A DNA stretch of 64,000 nucleotides from Bacteriovorax sp. GTDB taxonomy: Bacteria > Bdellovibrionota > Bacteriovoracia > Bacteriovoracales > Bacteriovoracaceae. This document shows positions 1 to 10,001 of this stretch, one piece after another; position 1 is the first letter of the stretch; every line of letters begins with the position of its first letter. Where the stretch lies: contig JACMPM010000003.1 of NCBI GenBank assembly GCA_014377485.1, positions 1-64,000 on the forward strand. The letters are read 5' to 3'. The notes beneath the pieces are model-generated. The model ran no database searches. It was not told the origin of the DNA and saw only the letters and a list, made by a program, of their open reading frames with translations. Both the position numbers and the translations under genes were made by a program.

Positions 1-173
1 CCAATTAAATTCTCTATACCCATTAGAAAGCATCTCCAAAAGTGGCTTCTGTATCGTAATTACTTTTTAAAAATTAATGGTAAATCTTATTTTTAAAAAG
101 AATATTTCAAGTACTTGTAACTCGATATAAGAGATTTTGTTTAGTAGAGGGAATTGTTTTGGTTTTAATGTCG

Positions 174-611
174 TTATTTTCGTTCTCCAAAAATGACTTT
201 ATCCAACGAAAATTTTCCAGGGCCCATTGCAATGAAGAGAATCATTATTACCAAATAACCCAAGGCCGGCTCATAAGACATTCCACCGGATAAATTCACG
301 AATGTATCATGTCTCATCATCACATGCATATAGACGGCGCTTAACATCGTACAGCCTATTCCAAACGACGCTAATGGAGTTATTATTCCGAGAATTAAAG
401 CTATCCCGCCACAATATTCGGACATGGCTGCTAAAAACTGTAAAAAAGCTGGTATTGGAACTTGAGGTGGCATCCAACTAAATGGAGTGTGTATTTTTCC
501 AGATCCATGTATAAAAAAAGCACATCCGACTACAAGGCGAAGTAGAAGTAGGGACAATGACTGAATTTTTGAATGATGATAAGTTTGAAAAAAAGACATT
601 AAAGTTTTCAT
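174..611 (-). CDS. DoxX family membrane protein
   Basis: A 145-residue integral membrane protein with about four hydrophobic segments and the DoxX pattern near residue 25 (LLLRLVVGCAFFIHGSGKI), followed by a second helix pair around GGIALILGIITPLASFG. DoxX proteins are small inner-membrane proteins, some linked to quinone or thiol redox chemistry; the exact role here is unknown. The ATG is preceded by AGGAAT at a workable distance and by a clear promoter on the same strand. Nothing lies close downstream, so it is probably monocistronic. Family assignment is firm, function is not. Confidence 0.85.
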   Translation of the reverse strand: MKTLMSFFQTYHHSKIQSLSLLLLRLVVGCAFFIHGSGKIHTPFSWMPPQVPIPAFLQFLAAMSEYCGGIALILGIITPLASFGIGCTMLSAVYMHVMMRHDTFVNLSGGMSYEPALGYLVIMILFIAMGPGKFSLDKVIFGERK

Positions 612-656
612 AATTTTAATTCCTCGTGATTGCGAAACAAAAATCTATTCTTTTTA

Positions 657-684
657 ATTCTATGCCTTAAGTTTTTATCGTCAA
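657..684 (-). promoter_or_regulatory. Sigma-70-type promoter for the DoxX gene
   Basis: On the minus strand a TTGACG box (679-684) is separated by 16 bases from TAGAAT (657-662), close to the housekeeping consensus. It lies 46 bases upstream of the DoxX start codon and points toward it. Seen directly in the sequence; activity is inferred. Confidence 0.6.
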
Positions 685-735
685 CAAAATGGTTCTATTT
701 TTGACATGTGATAAGTCATTAGCGATCATTCAATA

Positions 736-1899
736 ATGAGATATTTACTTTGCCTATTTATATTACTTGAAGGTTGTGCCAGAGCTCCTTTAAAGCGTGT
801 TGAAGATGCGATGCGCCCTGTGAAATCTGCTCCGACATTGATTGACAGTTTATCAAAAGAGGGTTTTTTCTCGGCCCTAAAAAAGCATATTGAAGTGATG
901 AAAATTTCCAGGCAAGTAATGGATCCAATGGTCTTTGGAGAGCGAAAAATTGAGAAATCAAAATACATTGCTGCACTCGAATTAATCCTTGAACACCAAA
1001 ACGATTGGACAGAATGGATTAGTAAAAATTTTGATTTTTATGAAGTCTATGGAAAAACTGGATGGGGAGAAATAATGTCTACGGGATATTATGAACCGCA
1101 AGTCCATGGATCACACCAAAAAAGTAAAGAGTTTTCGCAAGCGATCTACTCTACGCCGAAAGATTTATTAACTATTAACTTGAAATACTTTGCCAATAAA
1201 TTTCCTAAAGGTGAGGATCCTGAAATTTTGAAAGGGCGTATCGAAAAAAACAATGTTCTCCCTTATTTTACTCGTAAAGAAATCGACACAGATCACAAAC
1301 TACAAGACCTAAGTCTTGAGCTCGCGTGGCTAGATCCCCTCGATGCTTTTTTTATCCAGATTCAAGGATCGGGAGTTATTGAGTTTGAAAATGGCGAAAA
1401 GATTCGAGTAGGTTATGACAATCAAAATGGTCATACATATGCGGCCCTTGGAAAGTCCTTAAGGGGAGTCATTCCCAAAGAAAAAATGAGCATGCAGAAA
1501 ATTAAAGCTTACCTCCAAACATTATCCCGAGATGATCAACAAAAAATTCTAAATATTAATCCTAGTTATGTTTTCTTTAAAAAGTTAGAGAGTGATGCAA
1601 TAACTTATGCGGGGATGGAAGTTAGCGATGGGCGAACTATTGCGACTGATTTAAAATATTTTCCAAAAGGGGCCCTGGCCTTTTTGGATATTGAAGAACC
1701 TCAGTTTGAAACACCTACAGACATTGAAGCCAAGTCATGGGTTAGCATGCCTCGTCTGGTTTTAGATGAAGATATTGGTGGCGCCATTCGAGGTGGTGGA
1801 AGAGTCGATTTATATTTTGGAAAAGGAGATCCTGCCGCTCAAAAAGCAGGAGTTATGAAGCAAAAAGGGCGACTTTATTACCTGGTTCCTCGAAATTAA
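736..1899 (+). CDS. mltA: Membrane-bound lytic murein transglycosylase A (MltA)
   Basis: A 387-residue lipoprotein that cleaves the MurNAc-GlcNAc bond of peptidoglycan to give 1,6-anhydro ends. The N-terminus is a lipoprotein signal with lipobox LLEGC (Cys14). The MltA barrel domain spans roughly residues 110-270 (STGYYEP, then IQIQGSGVIEF), and the C-terminal 3D domain carries DGRTIATD, the catalytic-Asp stretch DEDIGGAIRGGGRVDLYFG, and GRLYYLVPR at the end. Length and motif order fit the family. It should sit on the inner face of the outer membrane and act in wall turnover; in a predator it might also act on prey wall (inference). No clear Shine-Dalgarno precedes this ATG. Confidence 0.93.
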   Translation: MRYLLCLFILLEGCARAPLKRVEDAMRPVKSAPTLIDSLSKEGFFSALKKHIEVMKISRQVMDPMVFGERKIEKSKYIAALELILEHQNDWTEWISKNFDFYEVYGKTGWGEIMSTGYYEPQVHGSHQKSKEFSQAIYSTPKDLLTINLKYFANKFPKGEDPEILKGRIEKNNVLPYFTRKEIDTDHKLQDLSLELAWLDPLDAFFIQIQGSGVIEFENGEKIRVGYDNQNGHTYAALGKSLRGVIPKEKMSMQKIKAYLQTLSRDDQQKILNINPSYVFFKKLESDAITYAGMEVSDGRTIATDLKYFPKGALAFLDIEEPQFETPTDIEAKSWVSMPRLVLDEDIGGAIRGGGRVDLYFGKGDPAAQKAGVMKQKGRLYYLVPRN

Positions 1900-1965
1900 G
1901 TGGCAAATCATATCTTATTTTTTAGAATGCTAAGATATCAATAATATACACCCGGATAAAATATT

Positions 1966-3066
1966 TTGAATCTTGAATTATTAAACCCAGCCAACTACGC
2001 CGCTCAACTAGAAGAAAAACGAAAAAAGTTAAAAGAATTATTCACAACTTTTGCGACTCCCGAACTAGAAGTGTTTGCTTCAGAGCCGTCTCATTATCGG
2101 ATGCGAGCTGAGTTTCGTGTTTGGCACGAAGGAGTTGATCTCTACTTTTACATGTTCGATAAAGAGAAAGATCAAAATATTCGGACTGAACAATTTCTAC
2201 CGGCCAGTGTATTGATAAACGAAATGATGTTGGCACTTATGTATGAGTTGAGACCTAATCAAGTTTTACGTCAGAAACTTTTTCAAGTGGATTTTTTGTC
2301 TACTTTGAATGGCGAAATTTTGGTGTCACTGCTCTATCACCGACAACTAGGCGCAGACTGGATTGATGAAGCTTATAAACTCAAAGAGAAATTGTCTTCA
2401 AAATTTAATGTCAATTTAATCGGGCGCGCTCGCAAGCAACAGATTGTTATAGATCAAGACTTTGTCTTAGAGCAATTGCCAATTAATGGAAAAATTCTGA
2501 CTTACAAACAAATTGAAAATAGTTTTACCCAGCCAAACGGCAAAGTTGCCATTAAAATGTTGGAGTGGGCAATTGATGTTACTAAAAATAGCAATGGCGA
2601 TTTACTGGAACTTTATTGTGGCAATGGAAATTTTTCAATAGCCCTTGCACCCAATTTTCGTAGTGTTTTGGCAACGGAGCTTGCCAAGCCTTCGGTGGAA
2701 GCTGCCCAATTTAATATCGCTGCCAATAATATAAAAAACCTGCAAATTATTCGGATGTCTGCTGAAGATTTTAGTGATGCAATGGCCGGAAAGCGAGAAT
2801 ACACAAGATTAAAAGGAATTGATTTAAAAAGTTATGAATGCAACACCATTTTTGTTGATCCTCCGAGGGCCGGGATTGATCCAAATACTCTTGCTTTAGT
2901 TAAGAGCTATGAGCGCATTTTATATATTTCATGTAACCCAATTACATTAATCGCTAATTTAGCAACTTTATGTATTACACATCAAATAAAACGTTTCGCA
3001 TTGTTTGATCAATTTCCATACACCGATCATATGGAATGTGGAGTGTTGCTTGAGAGAATCATTTAA
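1966..3066 (+). CDS. trmA: tRNA (uracil-5-)-methyltransferase TrmA
   Basis: A 366-residue SAM-dependent enzyme that makes m5U54 in the T-loop of tRNA. The SAM-binding motif [14 protein letters not shown] lies near residue 215, [10 protein letters not shown] near 298, and the catalytic cysteine in ILYISCNP near 325. The end ([18 protein letters not shown]) matches TrmA rather than the rRNA enzymes RlmC/RlmD, which carry an N-terminal iron-sulfur cluster that is absent here. The first codon is TTG, and no in-frame ATG lies near enough to replace it without losing conserved N-terminal residues. It is a single gene behind mltA with a 66-base gap. Confidence 0.93.
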   Translation: MNLELLNPANYAAQLEEKRKKLKELFTTFATPELEVFASEPSHYRMRAEFRVWHEGVDLYFYMFDKEKDQNIRTEQFLPASVLINEMMLALMYELRPNQVLRQKLFQVDFLSTLNGEILVSLLYHRQLGADWIDEAYKLKEKLSSKFNVNLIGRARKQQIVIDQDFVLEQLPINGKILTYKQIENSFTQPNGKVAIKMLEWAIDVTKNSNGDLLELYCGNGNFSIALAPNFRSVLATELAKPSVEAAQFNIAANNIKNLQIIRMSAEDFSDAMAGKREYTRLKGIDLKSYECNTIFVDPPRAGIDPNTLALVKSYERILYISCNPITLIANLATLCITHQIKRFALFDQFPYTDHMECGVLLERII

Positions 3067-3075
3067 AAAAAGAAT

Positions 3076-3360
3076 TTAATAATTCAATATTTTTTTATCA
3101 GGTCCTTCATTTTTAAATTCGAGAACTTCCAAGTTCCAAGGTTCACCAGGCAAGGTTCGTGAAGAAAAACAGTACTGACCTTCCTTTTTTATGAGCGCTT
3201 CTTTTTAGAGATCAATAGTTTGTTGGTCTGGAAATCTACTGGCCTATTGCCTTGGTGAAGATCCAAAAAATTGAATAGTTGTTGCACCTATCGCAATAGC
3301 TTTTTCTATACCGTTTTGTAAACCACCAGCTACATGATTGGGAAAAATAATAAAAAATAT
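3076..3360 (-). pseudogene. Remnant of endonuclease IV (AP endonuclease, Nfo-like), N-terminal part
   Basis: Read on the minus strand in one frame, this intergenic stretch gives HVAGGLQNGIEKAIAIGATT, then IQFFGSSPRQ, a TAG where the family has Trp, then ASRFPDQQTIDL, a TAA, and KEALIKKEGQ. This matches the start of endonuclease IV (GAHVSxxGGLxxAIE...IGATxxQxFxxSPRQW). A tail of about 30 residues before the final TAA (SSRTLPGEPWNLEVLEF) does not look like endonuclease IV and may be fused leftover of something else. Two in-frame stops, no start codon and loss of more than 200 residues mean it is dead. The remaining bases up to 3552 hold nothing I recognise apart from the upstream region of the next gene. 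Confidence 0.65.
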
Positions 3361-3552
3361 CTATCCGATTCATATTAATAAAGATTCTTCTAACAAACTC
3401 AACTACATAAAATAATGTTTCACTGTCTTATTTCTATACAGATACGTAAAAAATGCAATTTCCAACCTATAAATTTTGAGATTTGTAATAATAGTCTAAT
3501 CATTATTAACAACTGATGGCTTAGGCTATCATCTAAACAGATTAAGAGTATT

Positions 3553-4935
3553 ATGAAAAAAATCAGTTTTGCACTACTGACGGTAGCTTGTATTTCTCAA
3601 TCATGTGGCCCTAAAAACGTGACGAGTATTTCTATTTCTAAACATAAAATGGTTTTAAGTGCCTTTTCTGATTTAAATAATCCAAGCACGCTAGATATGG
3701 ATACATTAGCTGACCTCCCGAGAATCGTTGACTTAAAAAATGAAATGTCGTCAGTTAAGAATCAAGGGGACCGCGGTACTTGTTCCTTTTTTACAACCAT
3801 GGCCTTAGTTGAAGCTTCAATTAAAAAAGATCAGCATATTGAAACAAATCTCTCAGAAGAATACTTAAATTATCAAACGAAAAATGCAGGTTACTTTGCT
3901 GATGATGAGGGATCGAATGTGCACTTTAATTTATTAGCTCTTAAAGCATTTGGAGTGATGGAAGAAAGTGACTGGTCTTATCAACCTTCATGGTTCTCAA
4001 ACGGTTTACCTTGTTCACAATTTAAAAGTACGGATGCTAAAGCACCAAAAAATTGTTTTTCTCATAATCGCCCATCAGACGAAGTCATGAAAAAAGTTAT
4101 TTCTGCAGATAATTTTGAAACAATAAATGTTCCAAGCAATACCAATGAAGTTATTAAATTTTTAGCAACAGAAAAACGCCCATTAACTTTTGGTCTAATG
4201 GTCAATGATAATGGATGGCCTGATTCTGGAGAAGTTTTTTACAACGATGCACTTCGAGAAGAATGTTTGAAGAAACCTGATGCTTGCGGAGGCCATGCTG
4301 TAACTATAACAGGATACGATCTTGATAAAAAAGTGTTTTTCTTTAAGAATAGTTGGGGAGAGGAATGGGGAAATAAAGGTTACGGGACAGTGACTTTTGA
4401 AACTCTAGATCGCTTCAGTTCTGGACAATATATCTCAGTTAAATTAAATGGCCGACTGATATTACCAGCAGATATTGTCGTCGATCATTTGAACTTAAAA
4501 AGTTTTGATGTTAAGTCTAAACTAGAAAGTGATCAATCGCTTACGATTAATGCGACTGGGGAAGTCCAAGGTGCAGCTGGGCATTTTCTTTATGTAAGCA
4601 GCTTTTTAGTAAAACAAGCGGCTACTTCTGAAGCTCCAAATGATAAAAACGTTGAAGTCATTCCTCTTTCTGCGGATAATGCATTGAAGTTTAATAATAC
4701 AGTGATTAGATCAATGCTTTATTTCTCACCAGATTCACATAACGATAATATTCTTTGGAGCGCTGAAGCACCAATCAATTTAGATATCTCTGCTGATCTA
4801 ATGAGTGTACCAGAGGTGACTAAAATACTGAGTTCGGCGACAGAGAAATCTTTTTTAAGAACAACAATTTATTCTTTTTCTGATACTGGATTTAAAGTTT
4901 TAAAGAGAATTTATCATCCACTTGATCAAATTTAG
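3553..4935 (+). CDS. Papain-like (C1A) cysteine protease lipoprotein
   Basis: A 460-residue predicted lipoprotein (lipobox ISQSC, Cys18) with a papain-fold protease domain over residues about 55-310. The oxyanion Gln71 and nucleophile Cys77 sit in KNQGDRGTCSFF, the catalytic His in GGHAVTITGYD, and the Asn in FFKNSWGEEWGNKGYG. The last 150 residues are a non-catalytic extension of unknown role. There is no obvious inhibitory pro-region of normal size between lipid anchor and catalytic domain. Exported cysteine proteases of this type are common in bacteria that degrade other cells (family knowledge); use against prey is inference. It converges with the next gene, with two bases between stops. 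Confidence 0.9.
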   Translation: MKKISFALLTVACISQSCGPKNVTSISISKHKMVLSAFSDLNNPSTLDMDTLADLPRIVDLKNEMSSVKNQGDRGTCSFFTTMALVEASIKKDQHIETNLSEEYLNYQTKNAGYFADDEGSNVHFNLLALKAFGVMEESDWSYQPSWFSNGLPCSQFKSTDAKAPKNCFSHNRPSDEVMKKVISADNFETINVPSNTNEVIKFLATEKRPLTFGLMVNDNGWPDSGEVFYNDALREECLKKPDACGGHAVTITGYDLDKKVFFFKNSWGEEWGNKGYGTVTFETLDRFSSGQYISVKLNGRLILPADIVVDHLNLKSFDVKSKLESDQSLTINATGEVQGAAGHFLYVSSFLVKQAATSEAPNDKNVEVIPLSADNALKFNNTVIRSMLYFSPDSHNDNILWSAEAPINLDISADLMSVPEVTKILSSATEKSFLRTTIYSFSDTGFKVLKRIYHPLDQI

Positions 4936-4937
4936 GT

Positions 4938-6470
4938 TTATCTTGTCAGGTTCAGCCAATAACGACTTAGTCTTCCAAGGAAGGGAGTTAATTTAGTTCT
5001 GTTATAGGCATCGGCTGCTTTTTTAATACCTTCGGCCTGAGTAGGATAAGAATGAATCACTTTTTCTATATCCCGGAGTCCGAGTCCAGCTACCATTGCC
5101 AATGAAACTTCATTGATCATTTCTCCTGCATGCCTTGCTACAATAGTGGCGCCAAGAATTTTATCTGTACCTTCGCGAACGTGTATTTTTACAAAACCTT
5201 GTTCTTCACCATCGGCAAGTGCTCGGTCTACTTGATGCATTGGCACAGTATAAGATTTTATAGGAATTCCTACTGCCCTGGCATCGCGAACATAAATTCC
5301 TATATGTGCAATTTCTGGATCTGTATAAGTACACCATGGAATGATTAAATCAGAAAATTTTTTTCGACCTAAAAATAGAGCATTCTGAACAACGATTCTC
5401 GCCGATGCATCGGCTACATGAGTGTATCGATATTCTGAACAAACATCTCCGGCCGCATAGATGTTTGGATTACTTGTCTGAAGAAAATCGTTCACAATTA
5501 TTCCCTTTTCTTCATATTTTACGTCGGCGGCTTCAAGATTTAAGCCTTGAGTGTTTGGAACTCGCCCAATACCGGTTATGATTGCATCGACATGAATATT
5601 ATTAATTTCATTTTGATTATTAATCTGGATAATTTTTTCTTCACCGAAAGTTTTTAATCCAGTCACAACGCTATTAAGTCGAATTTGTATTTCATCTTTA
5701 GCGAATGAATCTGAAAGTAATTGAGCGGCATCTCGTTCTTCACGGGGAAGAAAGAGTGGCGTTTTTTGGACAATCGTAACTTTGGAACCAAATCTTTGGA
5801 AAGCTTGCGCAAGCTCACAACCAAGAGGTCCTCCTCCAATGACCATTAAACGCGCTGGAAGTTTGGTGAGATTGAAAACTGTTTCATTGGTTAAATAATG
5901 TTTTTCATCCATTCCTGGAATAGTTGGACGTCTTGGATGACTTCCTGTCGCAATAACTGCTTTTTTAAAACGAAGAACGCTGGTGCCGATTGTCACCGTT
6001 TCTTTATCTAGAAATGTAGCATTACCAAAAAAAATATCAATACCGAGCTCAGAAAATCTTTCGACAGAATCATGAGTTGCGATTTGAGATCGAATGTTTC
6101 TGACTCTTTCCATGACATATTCGAAATCAACTTCAAAGTTTTCGAGTTTCATATTACCCCGAACTCCATAGTTGGCAGCTGTGCGTATATCTGAACAAAC
6201 TCGAGCCGCCCTTGCTAATGTCTTTGAAGGAATGCATCCCACATTGAGACAATCACCTCCCATTAATTTTTTTTCAACAAGTGCTACTTTAGCACCTAAA
6301 CTGGCCGCGGCCGCAGCAGTTACAAGACCAGCAGTTCCTGCACCAATGACAACAATGTTATAACATTTTGCCGGTACAGGATTTATCCAGTTATCTGGAT
6401 GAACAAGTTTAAGTAGTTTGCGATTATAATAATCGTTGGGCATCATCAAAATTTTTGAATTCGAATTCAT
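4938..6470 (-). CDS. Mercuric-reductase-like FAD/NAD(P) disulfide oxidoreductase
   Basis: A 510-residue class-I pyridine nucleotide-disulfide oxidoreductase. The FAD-binding GAGTAGLVTA motif is near residue 45, the redox cysteines lie in GGDCLNVGCIPSKT, the NAD(P) motif GGGPLGCELAQAF is mid-protein, and the dimerisation domain ends with the His-Glu pair in HSYPTQAEG. No N-terminal heavy-metal domain and no C-terminal mercury-binding cysteine pair are present, so true mercury reduction is unlikely. The substrate is unknown. The ATG at 6470 follows GGAGG at a good distance and overlaps the stop of the upstream gene (ATGA), so the two genes are translationally coupled. Confidence 0.88.
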   Translation of the reverse strand: MNSNSKILMMPNDYYNRKLLKLVHPDNWINPVPAKCYNIVVIGAGTAGLVTAAAAASLGAKVALVEKKLMGGDCLNVGCIPSKTLARAARVCSDIRTAANYGVRGNMKLENFEVDFEYVMERVRNIRSQIATHDSVERFSELGIDIFFGNATFLDKETVTIGTSVLRFKKAVIATGSHPRRPTIPGMDEKHYLTNETVFNLTKLPARLMVIGGGPLGCELAQAFQRFGSKVTIVQKTPLFLPREERDAAQLLSDSFAKDEIQIRLNSVVTGLKTFGEEKIIQINNQNEINNIHVDAIITGIGRVPNTQGLNLEAADVKYEEKGIIVNDFLQTSNPNIYAAGDVCSEYRYTHVADASARIVVQNALFLGRKKFSDLIIPWCTYTDPEIAHIGIYVRDARAVGIPIKSYTVPMHQVDRALADGEEQGFVKIHVREGTDKILGATIVARHAGEMINEVSLAMVAGLGLRDIEKVIHSYPTQAEGIKKAADAYNRTKLTPFLGRLSRYWLNLTR

Positions 6471-7777
6471 AACCAACCTCCACTAAATCCTGCGCGACGA
6501 AGTCCATTGGAAACAACAGGACATTTTTTCATTATGTCCCAGATAAAATTATTTTGAGCATTTTCTAACATTATGATACTTATGCCTAAATCAAGAGCGT
6601 AAAATCTTTGCGGGAACCAGGAGGGAATAATTGACTCATTAAAGCTGCAATTGAATCCGTACTTGCCATAAATTTGAGGATATGTTGATCGAAGATGCTC
6701 GATGGTAGAAAGACAAATTTTTTCGTCAAAACAAATGGATGCGAGAGAAGCCCATGGAGCGATTGTCCCATCATCTGGACCATAGGGAACTCCTCGAGCT
6801 GCATATGCGTAAAAAGTGATTGGTTTTCCACTGATAATTTGTTTCTGATAATCAGGCCCTAGGTCTGCAGTAATTCCCCAACAATTTTTTCCATAGCCTT
6901 TAAAATTATTTGGGTTTCGATCACAATAAATTTGTTGTATTTTTAAAGCGCGACGTGAATTTTCAAAGTAATCAATTTTTTTTTCGCGCATAAATTTATC
7001 ACGAATACCTCTAAAATCAATCCATGCATGAGAGTACAGATGAATAAATAGTGGTCCGGCGTAAAGAAAATCTACATCATAGATATTTTCCCATTGATAG
7101 GTTGATGTCCATACTGCAAAACTTTTTTCAGCAAGCGGGAAAGTTGGAGAGCCAAGCCCCAATGTATAAAGTAATAATGCTTCACTATATCCTTCCCAGG
7201 CATAATGAATAAATCCTGAATTAGGTTTCCATCCTTGTGAGAGTGATAATTTTTCACTCATTGCCCATTGCCAATTAACACGTCTATAAAGAAAATCTGC
7301 TAATAAACGTATTTTAATCTCCTTGGGCGCAGTCCCTTGGAAATAAGTTGCCACACATAAAATTCCGGCCAATAAAAAACCTGTATCAACAAATGATAGC
7401 TCGCAGCCTCCGGACCGTCGTCCAGTTTTCATGTTAAGGAAATGGTAATAAAAACCTTTGTATCCAGTAGCGTTTTCACTTTCACTTTGTTCACTTTCGG
7501 CAAAAAAATTTAGTGCAACGGTAATTCTATCGATAGCTTCGTTTCGAGAGATGAATTTTTTTTCAACAGCAATTGGATAACAGCTTAAAGCAAATCCCAT
7601 GCCCGCAATGCTTGCAGTTGATTCGATATAATCTGTATCAGGAATTAATCCGTTAGAAGGATTTGCAAGGTCAACAAAATATTGGAACGAGTCCTTTTGA
7701 AGTTGAAGTAAAAATTCCCAATTGGCGGAGTTTATATTTTTTCCCAATTTACCTCCGAGATAACAGACGATATTCAA
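6467..7777 (-). CDS. Glucoamylase-like / GH144-type glycoside hydrolase
   Basis: A 436-residue protein with the glycoamylase-like (alpha/alpha)6 fold pattern: LQKDSFQYFVDLANPSNGLIP at the start, TASIAGMGFAL, RSGGCELSFVDTGFLLAG, and AYAARGVPYGPDDGTIAPWA. The family includes endo-beta-1,2-glucanases (GH144) and uncharacterised glucoamylase-like proteins. No signal peptide is visible, so it may be cytoplasmic or the start may lie elsewhere; the chosen start is TTG. It forms a two-gene operon with the flavoprotein downstream. Its place beside the pentose-phosphate operon suggests a role in glucan use, which is inference. Confidence 0.75.
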   Translation of the reverse strand: MNIVCYLGGKLGKNINSANWEFLLQLQKDSFQYFVDLANPSNGLIPDTDYIESTASIAGMGFALSCYPIAVEKKFISRNEAIDRITVALNFFAESEQSESENATGYKGFYYHFLNMKTGRRSGGCELSFVDTGFLLAGILCVATYFQGTAPKEIKIRLLADFLYRRVNWQWAMSEKLSLSQGWKPNSGFIHYAWEGYSEALLLYTLGLGSPTFPLAEKSFAVWTSTYQWENIYDVDFLYAGPLFIHLYSHAWIDFRGIRDKFMREKKIDYFENSRRALKIQQIYCDRNPNNFKGYGKNCWGITADLGPDYQKQIISGKPITFYAYAARGVPYGPDDGTIAPWASLASICFDEKICLSTIEHLRSTYPQIYGKYGFNCSFNESIIPSWFPQRFYALDLGISIIMLENAQNNFIWDIMKKCPVVSNGLRRAGFSGGWL

Positions 7778-7910
7778 TTAATAAAACTTAGGAAAATATT
7801 AAATGGCTATTGTCTTTATAGTGAATTTCTATGAATTAAATTTTATGAAACATAAGCTTTGGTAATAGATGAATTCGTAAAAAGTTATTTTTATTCTTAA
7901 ATAGTTGATC

Positions 7911-7920
7911 CTAAGCTTAG
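7911..7920. promoter_or_regulatory. Perfect 10-bp palindrome upstream of tkt
   Basis: CTAAGCTTAG lies 48 bases before the transketolase start, in the 190-base gap between divergent sugar-metabolism genes. It could be an operator for a regulator of the pentose-phosphate operon, but a palindrome this short can also occur by chance. Confidence 0.25.
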
Positions 7921-7967
7921 CTGTTAATTGTGCGCATTTTTTTTACTCGAAACGAAAAGGTATTTAA

Positions 7968-9998
7968 ATGAAGAACGATGATCAGTCAGAATTAGATTTA
8001 TTATGCATAAATGCACTTCGATTTTTAGCTGTCGATACAGTAGAAAAAGCAAAGTCAGGACATCCAGGTTTGCCTTTAGGAGCTTCTCCAATGGCCTATA
8101 CTCTGTGGGACCGCTTTCTTAAATACAATCCACAGGATCCCGAATGGACTGATCGTGATCGATTTGTTTTATCAGCAGGACACGGTTCTGCTCTTTTATA
8201 TTCTCTGCTTCATCTAACTGGGTTCAATCTTTCTCTCGACGAATTAAAACATTTTCGTCAATGGAATAGTTTAACTCCTGGGCATCCCGAATATAGAAAA
8301 ACTCCTGGGGTGGAAGCGACAACCGGCCCATTAGGACAAGGTTTTTCAAATGCAGTTGGGATGGCGATGGCCGAACAAGTCCTAGGCGCTAAATTTAATC
8401 GGCCTGGACATGAAATCGTCAATCACTATACTTATGTCATTGCAAGTGATGGGGACATGATGGAAGGAGTGACGTCTGAGGCTGCTTCATTTGCGGGCCA
8501 TCAGCGTTTGGGAAAGCTGATTGTTCTTTATGACCAAAACCGAATTACCATTGAAGGCAAAACAACCCTCGCGTTCACTGAAGATGTAGAGAAACGTTTT
8601 TCAGCTTATGAATGGCACACTCAACATATCGCAGATGGAAATCAAATTGCTTCAATTACAAAGGCTTTAGAAAATGCAAAAGAGATTAAAGACAGGCCTT
8701 CTTTAATCTTAATTAGTACTCATATAGGTTTTGGCAGTCCTCATAAACAAGATAGTGAAAAAGCGCATGGTGAACCACTCGGTAAAGAGGAAGTAATCCT
8801 TACTAAGCAGAATTTAGCCTGGCCAACAGATCCCTCCTTTTTTATTCCTGATGAAGTCTTAAAACATTTTCGTTTGGCCCTTTCTCGAGGAGAAAAGTAT
8901 CAAAATGATTGGCGGGAACGCTTTAATTCTTACTCTAAAACTTTCCCTACTTTGGCCCTAGAATTTGAACGAATAAATAAAAGTCAATTGCCACTTGGCT
9001 GGAGTACAGGGGAGATAAAGAAAAATGAAGTTGAGATGTCTTCCAGAGATGCTTCTGAATTTGCACTTAATAATTTAGCTGCTCATATTCCTGAACTGCT
9101 TGGCGGAGCTGCTGATCTTGCACCAAGTACGAAAACCTATATTAAAGATGGTGGTGGTTTTGATGTCGCTAATCGCATTGGTCGCAATCTCCATTTTGGA
9201 ATTCGAGAACATGGTATGGGAGGAATTCTAAACGGAATGGCGCTTCATAAAGGTCTCATTGTTTATGGAGCAACATTTTTAATTTTTAGTGATTATATGC
9301 GACCTCCGATGCGTCTTGCGGCCATGAGTGAATTGCCTGTCATTTATATATTCACTCACGATAGTATTGGTCTTGGTGAAGATGGACCGACTCATCAACC
9401 AGTCGAGCAATTATTAGGATTGAGATCAGTTCCAGGTTTAACAGTTTTTAGACCCGCTGACGCTAATGAAACTTTGGCGAGTTGGGAATTTATAATTGCT
9501 AATCGAAGGGCTCCTATTGCTTTAATCTTAACAAGACAAAAACTTCCAATTTTACATCTGGATAAATTTCCCCACTTGAAAAATGGTGCTTCACGAGGAG
9601 GGTATGTTTTAGCAGAGACAAAACTAAATTCAAAACTTGAATTAATATTAATGGCGACTGGTTCTGAAGTTCATCTGGCACTTGAAGTTCAGAAACGTTT
9701 AGAAGACAAAAATATCGCTGTTCGAGTAGTGAGTATTCCGAGTGTGAATATCTTTGTGGATAATCCTAAGGAATATCAAGAAAAAATTCTGCCTGAGAAA
9801 GTTCCAAAATTAGTTATTGAAGCTGGAAGATCCTTGGGGTGGAATCCCTATTTGGGTCCTAAAAATATAGAAGTTGTTTGCGTTGATCATTATGGAGCTT
9901 CTGCGCCTGGTGAAGTTGTAATGAATGAATATGGATTTAATAGTGAGAACATTTTGAAGAAGGCCTTAGAGTTTATTCGTAAAACGAGTGAGGTTTAA
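7968..9998 (+). CDS. tkt: Transketolase
   Basis: A 676-residue thiamine-diphosphate enzyme that moves two-carbon ketol units between pentose- and triose/tetrose-phosphates. The N-terminal PP domain has [13 protein letters not shown] and the ThDP/Mg motif [19 protein letters not shown]. The Pyr domain contains [13 protein letters not shown] with the catalytic glutamate and [17 protein letters not shown]-terminal transketolase domain follows. Length and motifs are complete. It is the first gene of a tight six-gene pentose-phosphate operon; only three bases separate its stop from rpiB. The gene is preceded by AAGG eight bases before ATG. Confidence 0.96.
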   Translation: MKNDDQSELDLLCINALRFLAVDTVEKAKSGHPGLPLGASPMAYTLWDRFLKYNPQDPEWTDRDRFVLSAGHGSALLYSLLHLTGFNLSLDELKHFRQWNSLTPGHPEYRKTPGVEATTGPLGQGFSNAVGMAMAEQVLGAKFNRPGHEIVNHYTYVIASDGDMMEGVTSEAASFAGHQRLGKLIVLYDQNRITIEGKTTLAFTEDVEKRFSAYEWHTQHIADGNQIASITKALENAKEIKDRPSLILISTHIGFGSPHKQDSEKAHGEPLGKEEVILTKQNLAWPTDPSFFIPDEVLKHFRLALSRGEKYQNDWRERFNSYSKTFPTLALEFERINKSQLPLGWSTGEIKKNEVEMSSRDASEFALNNLAAHIPELLGGAADLAPSTKTYIKDGGGFDVANRIGRNLHFGIREHGMGGILNGMALHKGLIVYGATFLIFSDYMRPPMRLAAMSELPVIYIFTHDSIGLGEDGPTHQPVEQLLGLRSVPGLTVFRPADANETLASWEFIIANRRAPIALILTRQKLPILHLDKFPHLKNGASRGGYVLAETKLNSKLELILMATGSEVHLALEVQKRLEDKNIAVRVVSIPSVNIFVDNPKEYQEKILPEKVPKLVIEAGRSLGWNPYLGPKNIEVVCVDHYGASAPGEVVMNEYGFNSENILKKALEFIRKTSEV

Positions 9999-10001
9999 AA
10001 G

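Noticed and set aside
1-60. Possible N-terminal end of a minus-strand gene running out of the window (ITIQKPLLEMLSNGYREFNW)
   Set aside because: No start codon and no ribosome-binding site fit this frame well, an alternative frame (MGIENLI) is equally possible, and only about 20 residues are visible.
5130-5348. 72-residue plus-strand open frame inside the flavoprotein gene
   Set aside because: Antisense shadow of a strongly conserved enzyme; no independent evidence.
4938-6470. True mercuric reductase (MerA)
   Set aside because: The N-terminal metal-binding domain and C-terminal cysteine pair are absent, and no mer regulator or transporter is nearby.
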